Assembly (NCBI GenBank): GCA_032595675.1
Contig: JAVQMD010000001.1
Span: 2,574,640 to 2,638,639 of the forward strand
Length of the DNA: 64,000 nt
Origin: Candidatus Electrothrix rattekaaiensis
GTDB taxonomy: Bacteria > Desulfobacterota > Desulfobulbia > Desulfobulbales > Desulfobulbaceae
Reading direction: 5' to 3'
The notes below the pieces were generated by a model that worked only from the letters and a program-made list of their open reading frames with translations, was not told where the DNA came from and made no database searches. A program made the position numbers and the translations under genes. This document shows, piece by piece, positions 1-8,154 of this stretch (positions are counted from its first letter, which is position 1; each line of letters starts with the position of its first letter).

Positions 1-649
1 GCAGTTTTTCCAACGCAGCACGGGCTTCTGCCGCATCCTGAGTTCTTCCGTTTGCTTCCAGCAACTCCGCAAGCTGAGAGAGATGGGCTGCTTTATCAAT
101 CTCCGGCCCGTATAAATAGGCCAGTCGCGCCATAGCCAGGGCCTCGCCGATACGTCCTTCTTCCTGCCACACTCCGGCAATATTCGCTAAGGGCATAGCT
201 GCTTCAGCAGAAATCATACTCGCCTGACCTAGCTTCTCCAGCTCTTGCGTAACATCAGCTTTTCGCCCCGATGAACTGGCAGGTACTGATACCCTATCAA
301 GATTGATCCCAGGAGCAGCTCGTATCTCACGCTTACTCGTCGTTTTTTCACCCGCTGCTGTTTTCTCATGAACCTCCTCGGTCTTCATCTGCGGCGGCCC
401 CTGCCACAACATAATCCCAATCAGGATCGTGCCGAACAAAGCAAAATAGGCACCGGGCCAGAAATCCGTCAGCTTCAAGGTAAACAGACTTGACTCGACC
501 TCTGCTGAAGCCGTCCCCAGCCCGGAGCGGGCAAGCTCGGCAGGACGATTGAACAAACGGAACCCCAGATAAATGGAAAGCGCACCGATAGCCAACACGC
601 TCAGACGATACACGGTGACGTAGAGCAGGAACTCAGTTGAACTGGACAT
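1..649 (-). CDS. TPR-repeat membrane protein, C-terminus cut by window edge
   Basis: I translated this frame directly. It starts at ATG (complement of 647-649) and is still open at base 1. The product begins MSSSTEFLLYVTVYRLSVLA, which is a first hydrophobic segment (about residues 8-27). A second membrane segment follows near residues 70-88 (GAYFALFGTILIGIML). Then comes a polar linker rich in Lys/Glu/Thr and, from about residue 140, helical repeats of TPR type (NIAGVWQEEGRIGEALAMAR, then AAHLSQLAELLEANGRTQDA). The repeats should face the side opposite the short N-terminus and probably mediate protein contacts. No specific family is recognised. No strong ribosome-binding site precedes the ATG, so the start is probable rather than certain. 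Confidence 0.7.
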   Translation of the reverse strand, partial: MSSSTEFLLYVTVYRLSVLAIGALSIYLGFRLFNRPAELARSGLGTASAEVESSLFTLKLTDFWPGAYFALFGTILIGIMLWQGPPQMKTEEVHEKTAAGEKTTSKREIRAAPGINLDRVSVPASSSGRKADVTQELEKLGQASMISAEAAMPLANIAGVWQEEGRIGEALAMARLAYLYGPEIDKAAHLSQLAELLEANGRTQDAAEARAALEKL

Positions 650-806
650 AGAATCTCGCAGGGTCTCTGTTTGATAAAAATAACGGAAAGAAGAAAAGAA
701 CAGCAGGAGTGTACAAAAAAGAGCGGGATTCCGCAAGGTCGGTGCTGAGGGATAATAAGGGGCACTCCCATACACCTCACTTCATGGCAAATAGGGGGCA
801 CAGACC

Positions 807-902
807 ACTATTCACTTCGTTATCTGTCCTGCGCGTGTCGTAGACTGCATCGTGAAACCACAGCGCAACCTCAATCTCCGCTGGATGAGTCGCTTGGTGA
901 CG
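807..902 (-). pseudogene. Remnant of an HD-superfamily hydrolase
   Basis: A 32-residue stretch (RHQATHPAEIEVALWFHDAV and the following YDTRRTDNEVNS) matches the core of the predicted metal-dependent HD hydrolases, where a WFHD motif is followed by a Y-D-x-R-x-x-D-N-E signature. Nothing recognisable lies on either side. Upstream the frame runs into low-complexity Leu codons made by a short tandem repeat, and downstream it runs into unrelated sequence. The fragment is far too short to be a functional enzyme, so I read it as debris of a deleted gene. Confidence 0.55.
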
Positions 903-903
903 A

Positions 904-932
904 AGTAACAATAGTAACAATAGAGTAACAAT
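904..932. repeat. Three copies of AGTAACAAT
   Basis: AGTAACAAT occurs at 904-912, 913-921 and 924-932, the last after a 2-base offset. It sits against the end of the HD remnant. It looks like slippage DNA with no evident function. Confidence 0.6.
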
Positions 933-940
933 AGGGGTCA

Positions 941-977
941 GCCGGGTAGATCTGCTTGAATGAAACGAAAGCGGACA
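941..977 (+). repeat. Dispersed palindromic repeat, copy 1
   Basis: The segment GGGTAGATCTGCTTGAATGA and the following AACGAAAGCGGACA closely match the complement of 3377-3413 (GTAGGTCTGCTTGAGTGCAA then CGAAAGCGGACA). Each copy can fold because GCTT pairs with AAGC around a short loop. This resembles the intergenic GTAGGTC-type palindromes spread through many proteobacterial genomes. It lies between decayed genes. Confidence 0.5.
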
Positions 978-1020
978 ACGCATTCCTCAAACTATCCGAT
1001 TTCGCGGCTCTCAATCATAT

Positions 1021-1686
1021 CTACGCAACTGTTTTACATTTCATAGCATTATTAATTTCCACTTCAATACACAGCGAAGCATACGCATCATTTGCAGCAT
1101 ATTTAAGCTGATGTTCCTGTAACGGAAATGCGGCCCAGTTTGAGGTTTGAGCACTCTTTGCTAAACGCTGCTGAAAGACCATTGCCACAGCTGCTTTGAT
1201 ACCAACTCGTTGTTTTAATCTAAAGTAATTTTTTAACGTTACAGATAAATCTTGTGCATTTAGCAGGTTGATACCAAACTTCCTTTGCAGAATTTTGTTA
1301 TCACCAGCAAGACCAAAACCAACTTTCTTTATATGAGGGTCACTCAATATTTTGTCTAATGACGCAATGATGGGCAAAAACCTTGTCGGAAATAAAAAAG
1401 CCTTTGATGCATTCGAAAGTTGAATAAGATGAGGGCCTTTATTCACTTCTCCTTTACGGAAACATGGCTTACTTTCCGTATCAAACCCGAGGCATGGAGC
1501 CTCTTTGAGTTCTTTTATCGCTTTTTCCGCACCTTCTCTATCTTGGACAACAACAATATTATCAAGACTGATACCTTTAAATAACGGTAAGTCCCTCATC
1601 TGCTCTTTCGTTGGACGCTTCAAACACCTTTCTCCTCTTTCCGCAACTACGTTGATGCGTTCACAGCTACTTCCCTTACTCGCCAT
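1021..1686 (-). CDS. 3'-5' exonuclease domain protein (RNase D / WRN-like, DEDDy)
   Basis: This 221-residue protein carries a DEDDy exonuclease domain over about residues 45-215. Motif I is FDTES (Asp69, Glu71), motif II is GFGLAGD (Asp129), and motif III is YAANDAYA (Tyr196, Asp200). This is the two-metal fold that removes nucleotides from 3' ends of RNA or DNA. It lacks the HRDC domain of full RNase D, so it resembles the short stand-alone WRN-exonuclease-like proteins. Its ATG lies inside the end of the preceding reading frame (1676-1987), with 11 bases of overlap. No good ribosome-binding site is visible, so translational coupling to that gene is likely. The substrate is unknown. Confidence 0.8.
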   Translation of the reverse strand: MASKGSSCERINVVAERGERCLKRPTKEQMRDLPLFKGISLDNIVVVQDREGAEKAIKELKEAPCLGFDTESKPCFRKGEVNKGPHLIQLSNASKAFLFPTRFLPIIASLDKILSDPHIKKVGFGLAGDNKILQRKFGINLLNAQDLSVTLKNYFRLKQRVGIKAAVAMVFQQRLAKSAQTSNWAAFPLQEHQLKYAANDAYASLCIEVEINNAMKCKTVA

Positions 1687-1987
1687 TCAGCGAAACCCGC
1701 TTACGGATATAATCCGAAACAACATCTTTTGCATATGCAAGAACCTGTTCCGGCGACTCATCAGGCTCACAAAAATCAGGGGTTTCTATAATATCTGTGA
1801 CCATCTCTTGCCACCACGGGGCGGAGAGCACCTGCTCCACACCTTCGGCATGCAATCCCGCACCAAGCATGTCTTCTGCGGTTGGGGGAAGAAAGGTAAT
1901 CGTGACCGGACATTCGTTCTCTTTGGATCCTAAACGCACCCTCTCTCTGAGAAAGGCCATAATAGCTCGGAGTTCATCAGGGGACAT
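1676..1987 (-). CDS. Conserved-looking 103-residue protein of unknown function
   Basis: The protein (MSPDELRAIMAFLRERVRLG and on) is soluble, acidic and mostly helical at its ends, with a Pro-rich centre (VTITFLPPTAEDM). I do not recognise a family. It overlaps the downstream exonuclease gene by 11 bases, which suggests one transcript and coupled translation. A decayed second copy of its middle (complement of 1801-1862) lies at 6683-6743 in the same window, so the gene has been duplicated or moved. That argues that it was a real gene and not a chance frame. Confidence 0.6.
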   Translation of the reverse strand: MSPDELRAIMAFLRERVRLGSKENECPVTITFLPPTAEDMLGAGLHAEGVEQVLSAPWWQEMVTDIIETPDFCEPDESPEQVLAYAKDVVSDYIRKRVSLNGE

Positions 1988-2023
1988 ATTTCACCATTAA
2001 TCAGTATTATTATTGAGTTAATC

Positions 2024-2212
2024 TCATATTTCTTTTACTCTGCCGACGTCCCCACTTTCCAACCGAACTTTGATACCATGCGGATGAAATGAGGAGTTGG
2101 TCAATATATCTTTGACAACCCCTTCTGTAAGACGACCAGATCTTTGGTCTTTTTTAAGAACAATCTTCACGGCTAAACCTGACTTAATATCGGAACGATT
2201 TTTACCATCCAT
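2024..2212 (-). CDS. ywbE: YwbE family protein
   Basis: This small basic protein begins MDGKNRSDIKSGLAVKIVLK and continues with KKDQRSGRLTEGVVKDILTN and HPHGIKVRLESGDVGRV. That is the full-length signature of the YwbE (DUF2196) family, small single-domain proteins (about 60-70 residues) of unknown function found in many bacteria. The longer frame starts upstream at a GTG (2227). The ATG at 2212 is preceded by AAGGGAAAT at proper spacing and matches the usual family start, so I prefer it. The gene stands alone, with no clear operon partner. Confidence 0.85.
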   Translation of the reverse strand: MDGKNRSDIKSGLAVKIVLKKDQRSGRLTEGVVKDILTNSSFHPHGIKVRLESGDVGRVKEI

Positions 2213-2350
2213 CTTATTTCCCTTCACGTCCTAGGCTCCTCGCTGGTTCAAGTGGGTCAGCCGAGATTAAATTTTCTGCCAATGAGGTACCTCATGGCGA
2301 TGAATCTACTGACCAAGCAGACTTTTAAGCGAAAACAAGTTCCCCCTTTT

Positions 2351-3239
2351 TTACAGAGCTTGTCGAAGTTTATAAGCCGCAACCTCCGGGCTGATTGTAT
2401 TCACAAAAAGACCAGAACCCAACTCGAATCCGTTTGGGATGGTCGTTCTGGGGCATATCTCTATATGCCAATGAAAACTTTTTGCACATTCGTTGCTGTC
2501 TTTTGCATGGGGCACCGAATGGAGAAAGTAATTGTATTGTATTTCACCGACAACGGCTTGCAGGCGAAGCATGGTGCCCCGAAGAACAGCGGCCAAATCA
2601 TCAAGATCCTCATCTGAAATCTCAATGAAATTGCTTTGATGTTTTTTGGGAAGGATGTGGACTTCCCATTCATAACGGCTGGCATACGGCTTAATGGCAA
2701 CAAATTTTTCACTCTGCTCAATGATATATTGTCCGGCTTCGTATCCTTGGTTTATCCCCCCTGATTTACGATCATAACTCGTTGTTTCAAGAGATAAGGC
2801 CTCGTCAATCAGAGCACAGTAGATGCAGGTTTGATTCTTTTGATAAAAAGTCAGACTCCAATGAACTTCACTTTGAACATCATGGGGTATGATGGGCATG
2901 GCAATAATCTGGCTGTGGCTATGGGGAATACTTGCTCCGGCAGCTTTGCCAAAATTCTTGAAGCAATCCTGGGACAATTGGCTCGTCGTCTAACATCGGG
3001 TAAAGATTTTCGACTATTCTGATATCCCATTTTCCGGTGGCAGGGACTTGAAGCGATGCAGGAGGAGTTTGGTTTTCATTGCCTGGGCAGAATGGGCAGG
3101 TTTCCACATGCTCACGCACGTCTCTTGATAAAGGAGCTTCCTTCTTACGCGGTCGTTTTCCTCGTGCTGTAGAAATCAGGACAGATTTTGTCGGCACTAT
3201 CAGATCGATACGAATTTCTCGTATATCTTTATTATCCAT
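2351..3239 (-). pseudogene. Galactose-1-phosphate uridylyltransferase-like gene with internal deletion and frame change
   Basis: Two frames together give a GalT/HIT-superfamily protein. The first (2919-3239) has the zinc-site region CPFCPGNENQTP and IVENLYPMLDD. The second (from about 2965 down to 2351) has NFGKAAGASIPHSHSQIIA, the zinc or catalytic-region segment, then the HIT-like half ending in HWHIEICPRT. The roughly 60-70 residues that normally join these parts are missing. The join falls near 2955-2970 and shifts the reading frame, so no single frame makes the whole protein. The C-terminal frame has an internal Met at 2977 but would lack the N-terminal half. I read this as a deletion pseudogene. 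An assembly error at the join is the alternative. Confidence 0.7.
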
Positions 3240-3328
3240 TGAATAGCCTTGTGCTTATGTTTTGGAATAACTACAGGTTTATATATCTGGTTGTTTTATA
3301 TGCTTCTGTAACGCCAGCGGGTAGTCAC

Positions 3329-3413
3329 GTAGGTCTTGATTGAGTAAAGCGAAATCAGGCAATCCGAGCAAAGAGCTGTCCGCTTTCGTTGCACTCAAGC
3401 AGACCTACCCGAC
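3329..3413. repeat. Dispersed palindromic repeat, copies 2 and 3 facing each other
   Basis: Two related units lie in inverted orientation. The left unit reads GTAGGTCTTGATTGAGTAAA then GCGAAATCAGG. The right unit, on the minus strand, reads GTAGGTCTGCTTGAGTGCAA then CGAAAGCGGACA. Each has its own small inverted repeat (TTGATT with AAATCA; GCTT with AAGC), and the pair can form a larger cruciform. A shorter trace (CCTACTCGACTA) is at about 8277-8288. This fills most of the 3240-3475 gap. Confidence 0.55.
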
Positions 3414-3475
3414 TATAACGATTGAACAAACTTGCCGCTCAACGGATTTTCCGCGATTAGCACCTGATCGGGCAA

Positions 3476-4939
3476 CTACTTTGCCAATCTTTTAATATTC
3501 AATCTATACGGGACCAAGACTGTTTCTATTCCATTTTCTAAATTAATAAAATTTGCTTTGAGGCGAAAGCTTGGCGTGGTGAGAGCCTCTGAAAGTCTCT
3601 CTTTTAATTCTTCTTTTGTTGTTTTTCTTATGGAATCATCTTTCTCTGGGTCAAAATATTCGTTCCCAGTTTCATCATAAAGTACATTGTCACCTTCAAA
3701 GAAGACGCCATCAATCGCTTTATTGGCATCTTCAAAAACCACAAAAGACACATCAAGGCTTATGCCCCTTGCAGATGAAGGGATATAGAAGAGATTTTTG
3801 AAAAATGGTTTTAGCGCATACTGAATAAACTTAAATGATTCAATAAACTGTTCAGATTCTTCAATTTGAAACACACTATCAATCATTCCTGACTTTGTCC
3901 TTGTTCTGAAGCTTCCGGTCGAATCAAAATAAATTTCAAAAAGTACGCCATTTAACATATGAAAACGTTCACTTTCATTTAGTTGATCCAGATTTCTTTG
4001 TAAGTTGTCAATGTATTCCACAGCTTTTTGTGCTTTCCCACATGCTGCTTGATACACATTCCTTCCTAAGACGAATATTTCATCTTTTTTGAATTGTTCT
4101 AAAGCGTCTTGATCAATCTTTAAAATTGCAGGATTCTGCACGTACCAATTGTAACTTTTGAGTCCATTTATTATTTCACGGGCAATATCAGATGAGTGTG
4201 GAGTAAAGCCAGCATCTGCCAAAGATTTTTCGCTGTATTCTGGAAGTAAGTCGTCAGTAGCCAAAGAATAGTTGAAATAAAAGTCCCCCATCAAAGAAGT
4301 GTGCTCCCAAGATATTTGACGACCGCGAGTAGAAGAACTCAGAGTATTTCTGACCCTTTTAAATAGATCCTCTATAGTAATATCCGGTGTCGATAAATGT
4401 CTAAGGAACGCATCAGTGTAGGCCCCGTTTTCACCATTGCCATCGAATGCAACTTGACCTGGGGAAGTAGCGTACCCTATTATCATGCCCTTTGGCGCAT
4501 ATACAGGGGCAAGCCCTCTTGAATCAACGCCCCGCCACCTACGCTCATAAGGATTGTTGCGACAAGCATCTAGCATAATGATATCTGTTTGGTTCGTACC
4601 GCCTTCCATAACTTCTATCACCTTATCTAATTGAAGTGAGGAATATTTGGCATCGATCTCTTTCTCAAAATTGGTATCAATAGCGGTTAAATAGTTTTTT
4701 CCACTTATCTGCATTCCATGACCGGCAAAAAAGAAAAGTGCAACCTCGCAGGAACTTAAATGTTTAAAAAATTCATTTAATCCCTCCTCCATTTCTTTGT
4801 TTGATGCATCTGTATATTTGATGGTCTTAAAGCCCAGCCTTGTGAGTCTTTCCTGGACATCATCAGCATCATTAACAGGATTCCTAAGAGGAGAATCAGG
4901 GTAAGTGGCGTTACCAATAATTAAAGCGATTTTATTCAT
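3476..4939 (-). CDS. Caspase-like (peptidase C14) protein with unidentified C-terminal domain
   Basis: Residues 1 to about 230 form a caspase p20-like fold. The start is KIALIIGNATYPDSPLRNPV, the catalytic His is in FFFAGHGMQ (His74), and the catalytic Cys is in MLDACRNNP (Cys126), followed by RGLAPVYAPKGMIIGYATSP. Proteins of this kind cleave after basic or acidic residues. In bacteria they act in signalling and often as executioners in phage defence. Residues from about 250 to 487 match nothing I know, and there is no membrane segment or signal peptide. The gene stands alone on its strand. Its leader contains a repeat (4962-5025) shared with the unrelated gene at 7507-8127. Substrate and role are inference only. 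Confidence 0.82.
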   Translation of the reverse strand: MNKIALIIGNATYPDSPLRNPVNDADDVQERLTRLGFKTIKYTDASNKEMEEGLNEFFKHLSSCEVALFFFAGHGMQISGKNYLTAIDTNFEKEIDAKYSSLQLDKVIEVMEGGTNQTDIIMLDACRNNPYERRWRGVDSRGLAPVYAPKGMIIGYATSPGQVAFDGNGENGAYTDAFLRHLSTPDITIEDLFKRVRNTLSSSTRGRQISWEHTSLMGDFYFNYSLATDDLLPEYSEKSLADAGFTPHSSDIAREIINGLKSYNWYVQNPAILKIDQDALEQFKKDEIFVLGRNVYQAACGKAQKAVEYIDNLQRNLDQLNESERFHMLNGVLFEIYFDSTGSFRTRTKSGMIDSVFQIEESEQFIESFKFIQYALKPFFKNLFYIPSSARGISLDVSFVVFEDANKAIDGVFFEGDNVLYDETGNEYFDPEKDDSIRKTTKEELKERLSEALTTPSFRLKANFINLENGIETVLVPYRLNIKRLAK

Positions 4940-4961
4940 TTTTTTGTCTGTCCAACCATTG

Positions 4962-5025
4962 ATTATCAGGTGCTCTGCTTTGAGAAGAGGATGATATCGA
5001 CAATATCAGGAACGTCTCCCTTGAT
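4962..5025. repeat. About 63-bp repeat upstream of the caspase gene (copy 1)
   Basis: It runs from ATTATCAGG to CTCCCTTGAT and aligns with 8155-8217 at roughly four bases in five. It includes an imperfect palindrome (GATATCGACAATATC here, GATATTGGCAATATC in the other copy). Both copies end 23-28 bases in front of a minus-strand start codon, so the repeat may carry a promoter or operator. Confidence 0.6.
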
Positions 5026-5315
5026 CATCTATTATCAGGCAGAACCATTGCTCACCCGTCTCATCAGACGTTCCATTTTTTATGAAAACATACAACCATT
5101 CAAAATATAAAAAGTAAATAATAAAAGCAGTTACGACGGGAAAATATAATCATCTCGGTATCACAGAGTAAAATAGGGTAGCGCAGTGACGGGGCATAGC
5201 GAGGATCGACGCGGGTCAGGGCCCAAATAGGCCAATAGGGGCTAGAGGCCCCTATTTTTATGTAGTTAAACGTTTGGTTCGGCAACGTCTATCACCATAT
5301 TTTCATGGAGCCCCT
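5026..5315. other. Intergenic stretch with one terminator-like hairpin
   Basis: No gene is seen here. The only clear structure is a 9-bp stem with a 5-base loop at 5234-5256 (AATAGGGGC paired with GCCCCTATT) followed on the plus strand by a short T run. It lies about 60 bases past the stop of the minus-strand gene at 5316. In that direction the T run is absent, so termination of that gene is uncertain. Confidence 0.4.
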
Positions 5316-6290
5316 TTAACATCCACTGAGGCACCGGGCTTCACCATCGAACTCCATTGTGCGACCGCTCAGTGGAATGTACACAGGAATATTTTTAATT
5401 AAACTCTTAAATAGAGCGGTCTTTGACCCTGTTTTGATTTCACCTTTCTCTGTGGCAGCTTCATTCATATGATGGGGAATTACCGCTTTAGGTTGGATCA
5501 ACTCGGTGATGGAATAAGCTGCCTCTTTAGGCCCGGAGGTGTAAATTCCGCCTGCGTTGATAATGGCCAGCTCTGCGCCATAAAAACGGCGGACAGTTAC
5601 ATCCTGATCGGCAAAAATGCCGCTGTCGCCAGAAAGATAAACCACCAGCCCGTTCGAAAAATTCAGGATATAGCCATTATCAGGTCCAACATAGGCTGTT
5701 AAGCCGTCATGTTCGAACAAATCTCCAATATCCTTATTCAAAAAGCTACTTCCAATGCCATTGCTGTGGGTAACCGGAACGATTGCAATCCGTACCCCAC
5801 CAACCTGACGCTCGCCCCCAAAACGTAGCACCTCCACTTGCTTTGGAGAACCTCCGGCTGCCTTCACTTTTGTTTGCATGAATTTATGCATCTCGCCCCC
5901 CAAGAGGGCCTTAGCCTTTTTCCCAACAATAATGGCTGCGGTATTCGAGTTAGGAAGAGTTTCGACTTCGGTCTGCGGGTTTGCACAGGTACCGTTTCCG
6001 ACTTTTGAAATACGTTTATCCCCTATATGGTCTCCATGCACACCGCTCAGCAGAACTACGTCAATCTTGCCTAGGCGTGGATCTTCAGGGCCAGCTATTG
6101 TCTGGCCAACATCAAAAAGCACCCTCGTGCCATCTGGATCTTCAAACAGCATAGCACGGTCACGACTACAGAATTCACCATCATGGCTGCCTAAAGGAGT
6201 GATCTTAACAGCTTGAGCAGATGCAGTTACTGAAAACAGCAAAGACATGGCAACGGTAATGACGCAAACTTTGAATGATAATTTAATCAT
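5316..6290 (-). CDS. Exported metallo-beta-lactamase-fold hydrolase
   Basis: The protein of about 324 residues begins MIKLSFKVCVITVAMSLLFS and has a Sec signal peptide likely cut after VTASA-QA. The mature part shows the MBL fold: an early strand KITPLGSHDGEF, the metal motif GVHGDHIGD (an H-x-D-H variant of HxHxDH with the first His replaced by Val-His spacing), a later VTHSNG, and YLSGDSGIF followed by PHHMNE. It is probably a periplasmic zinc hydrolase. The substrate cannot be read from sequence. The start at 6290 is chosen because GGGAGAGAAGT precedes it. A longer frame to 6335 exists but would spoil the signal peptide. Confidence 0.75.
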   Translation of the reverse strand: MIKLSFKVCVITVAMSLLFSVTASAQAVKITPLGSHDGEFCSRDRAMLFEDPDGTRVLFDVGQTIAGPEDPRLGKIDVVLLSGVHGDHIGDKRISKVGNGTCANPQTEVETLPNSNTAAIIVGKKAKALLGGEMHKFMQTKVKAAGGSPKQVEVLRFGGERQVGGVRIAIVPVTHSNGIGSSFLNKDIGDLFEHDGLTAYVGPDNGYILNFSNGLVVYLSGDSGIFADQDVTVRRFYGAELAIINAGGIYTSGPKEAAYSITELIQPKAVIPHHMNEAATEKGEIKTGSKTALFKSLIKNIPVYIPLSGRTMEFDGEARCLSGC

Positions 6291-6362
6291 ACTTCTCTCC
6301 CTTTTAATAATCCGATAGAATATCTTGCATTTCATAGCAAGGCAATAAGAGCCAGCCCCCGA

Positions 6363-6686
6363 TTAACGAAGAAAATCTAACAGGTTGCGACACCTCGCAA
6401 CCATCACAGCATGCTTCAGGGGTTCTTCAGAAAAGCCCCGATGCTGTAAGCCTGTGTACGCCAATGTCATGCCAATAACCACGCCCTCGCGCTCGGCAAA
6501 CATCACATGCTCGTACGAAAGCGTGTGTTCGCGCTCGGGAAAGGCACTGGCAATAATGTTCTCTGCGTTTGGCCCGAGCATGAAGCCAAAGAACCCCTCG
6601 GCAGCTTGATTCATGTAGCGTGCGAAGAGGAGTCCTTCGCCAAACTCCGGCCTAGCGGCCCGTAGCCGTGTTGTGTCTCGATCCAT
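6363..6686 (-). pseudogene. GNAT acetyltransferase N-terminal fragment
   Basis: The reading RAARPEFGEGLLFARYMNQA and following residues up to REGVVIGMTLAYTG resemble the first half of GNAT-family N-acetyltransferases (RPA-x-x-D start, then two beta strands VMFAEREGVVIGM). The frame stops after about 107 residues, before the acetyl-CoA-binding motif A (Q/R-x-x-G-x-G/A), so no active enzyme is expected. Its apparent ATG at 6684-6686 lies inside the copied fragment 6683-6743. The start codon is therefore an accident of a junction. It is a remnant cut at both ends. Confidence 0.55.
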
Positions 6687-6743
6687 CTCTTGCCACCACG
6701 AGGCGAGAGCATCTGCTCCACACCTTCAGCATTCAATCCCGCA
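6683..6743 (-). pseudogene. Decayed copy of part of the 1676-1987 gene
   Basis: The plus-strand text CCATCTCTTGCCACCACGAG and onward to CAATCCCGCAG aligns with 1801-1862 over about 60 bases with few differences and one or two gaps that break the frame. In the intact gene this covers the segment around GLHAEGVEQVLSAPWWQEMV. Nothing else of that gene is present here. Confidence 0.7.
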
Positions 6744-7005
6744 GTATTATTCTTGTTCAAGAACGAAGACAATCGCTTCACAAAAGCTCCGCTTGATTAT
6801 TTCACTCGAATCCTCGTTAAAAAAATTCTGTATAATACATCGTGACATTTATTTATCTAAAAAACATATAACGCTATATTTTTACTCTTAGTTAGACTTA
6901 CATTTATACGTACAAAAAACTTCTACAGATTCGAAAGGGGCGTATCTACGAGTTGGGGGGCTTTCAACTCAGCATCGGAAGAATTTGAGTCTCCCGCCCT
7001 TGCCA
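6744..7005. other. AT-rich intergenic stretch, no feature seen
   Basis: After the copied fragment the sequence is AT-rich, with stops in all frames and no hairpin or promoter that stands out. The palindromic element at 7006 follows. Confidence 0.4.
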
Positions 7006-7115
7006 CCCACCGTTAAAACGGTGGGCTATTATCAATCGCCCCTCCGGGGCGGGGATATTCGGAAAACAGCGTCCCGGAGGGACTGCCGAAAATAGCCCGG
7101 TGTTTCAACGCCGGG
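7006..7115. repeat. REPIN-like element: two inverted units, each with two hairpins
   Basis: Unit 1 has a stem-loop at 7006-7025 (CCCACCGTT AAAACGGTGGG), then GCTATT, then a second stem-loop at 7037-7051 (CGCCCCTCCGGGGCG). Read on the minus strand, unit 2 is built the same way: CCCGGCGTTGAAACACCGGG (7096-7115), GCTATT, then GTCCCTCCGGGAC (7071-7083). So the whole is a head-to-head doublet of one REP-like unit, the arrangement mobilised by REP-associated tyrosine transposases. No transposase is adjacent. Confidence 0.7.
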
Positions 7116-7146
7116 CACAGAAAATAGGCTCCCCCCTAACTCATAG

Positions 7147-7392
7147 ATGCGCCCATTCGAAAGGAAGGAAAGAAGACTGACATCACGGCAGTTTGAGTTA
7201 TTAGATCTCCTGCTCGACAATCCCATCAGCTTTTCGCTGAAAGATGTACATGAACGCAAACCATTCTCCATCTTGTACAGCAACGTGACAACCCAGACGG
7301 CACGACGTGATGTAAAGAAATTGCTCGCTCAAAAGTTGATCACCCTTAACGAAAACAAAAAATATTCGCTCAATTTCCGTGTCTTAGGCTGA
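7147..7392 (+). pseudogene. C-terminal winged-helix fragment of a Fic-family-like protein
   Basis: The 81 residues (RRLTSRQFELLDLLLDNPIS and later TQTARRDVKKLLAQKLITLN) resemble the helix-turn-helix tail of Fic/DUF4172 proteins, where LTPRQ-x-x-LL and T-x-x-R-D-L-x-x-L are typical. No Fic core (HPFxxGNGR) lies upstream, where the REP-like element sits instead. It is therefore either a truncated gene cut by that element or a small DNA-binding protein. I favour a remnant. Confidence 0.45.
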
Positions 7393-7506
7393 TCAACACC
7401 CAACGTTTCAACAAGGAAGTCCGCCAAACAAGAGGGCTCCGTTATCCGTAGGTTCAATAACGCGTCAGGAATTGACTTACTTGCCGAGCAAAGCAAGCTG
7501 ACCAGC

Positions 7507-8127
7507 CTATTCCAGATCGCGTTCATCCGCTGGTCCTGTCATCTGCCGGTCTGAGATTCGCTGTCTTCTGTGCCTGCGGCCTAATGTACAACATAAAACA
7601 ATGGGAACGCCAACAACTATCAACAGCACCCAGCCTTCTAAGGGAAGGATGTATGTGTATGCGCGTCCCCGAAGCTGCGTGACTTCGGGCGCATTCGAAG
7701 CGTTATCATCAAGCGGCACAATCCCGTTTGGCAAGACGACATGCCATAAACGGTCTTCACCTTGGAGGTAGGCCCGCACGCGTGTTCCCTTTGCCGGTAT
7801 TGGATGATGCCCGCTGGGTGTAAAATACTCCAGGATGCTTCTTCGATACCTGATTCGGAAACACCGAGCTTCCAGTTGCTTGTCCGCAAGGGTTCCGCTT
7901 TCGATCGTCTCTACCCGCAAGGTCAGGTAGACTCCCCAGTCGGCATTCCCAAAAGCAGGCTCAAAACGTGAGGGCTCGGATTCAATACGAATGTGCTCGA
8001 CAGTTGCGATGACGATCACGTCTGCTTGTTCCTGCAATTTTTCCACAGATAATGGCATTTTCTCCGCGATAGCCAACGAGTTCAGCATCGTGGCAGCAAA
8101 CAGCAACAGCAGAAAACAGATCTTCAT
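7507..8127 (-). CDS. Exported protein with C-terminal membrane anchor, function unknown
   Basis: This is a 206-residue protein. It has a signal peptide (MKICFLLLLFAATMLNSLAI, cut near AIA-EK), a soluble domain of about 135 residues that reads as mainly beta (VIVIATVEHIRIE, VYLTLRVETIESG, TRVRAYLQGEDRLWHVV), and a membrane helix near residues 165-182 (GWVLLIVVGVPIVLCC), followed by an Arg-rich cytoplasmic tail. The layout (signal peptide, ectodomain, single anchor, basic tail) resembles small envelope proteins that appear as outliers in many genomes. I recognise no family. AAGGAG precedes the start. The leader holds the second copy of the repeat seen before the caspase gene. Confidence 0.65.
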   Translation of the reverse strand: MKICFLLLLFAATMLNSLAIAEKMPLSVEKLQEQADVIVIATVEHIRIESEPSRFEPAFGNADWGVYLTLRVETIESGTLADKQLEARCFRIRYRRSILEYFTPSGHHPIPAKGTRVRAYLQGEDRLWHVVLPNGIVPLDDNASNAPEVTQLRGRAYTYILPLEGWVLLIVVGVPIVLCCTLGRRHRRQRISDRQMTGPADERDLE

Positions 8128-8154
8128 ATGAATTGCTCCTTGACAAGACCATTT

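Noticed and set aside
1505-1933. 142-residue plus-strand frame
   Set aside because: It lies antisense to the exonuclease and the 103-residue gene, with no start signal and no domain.
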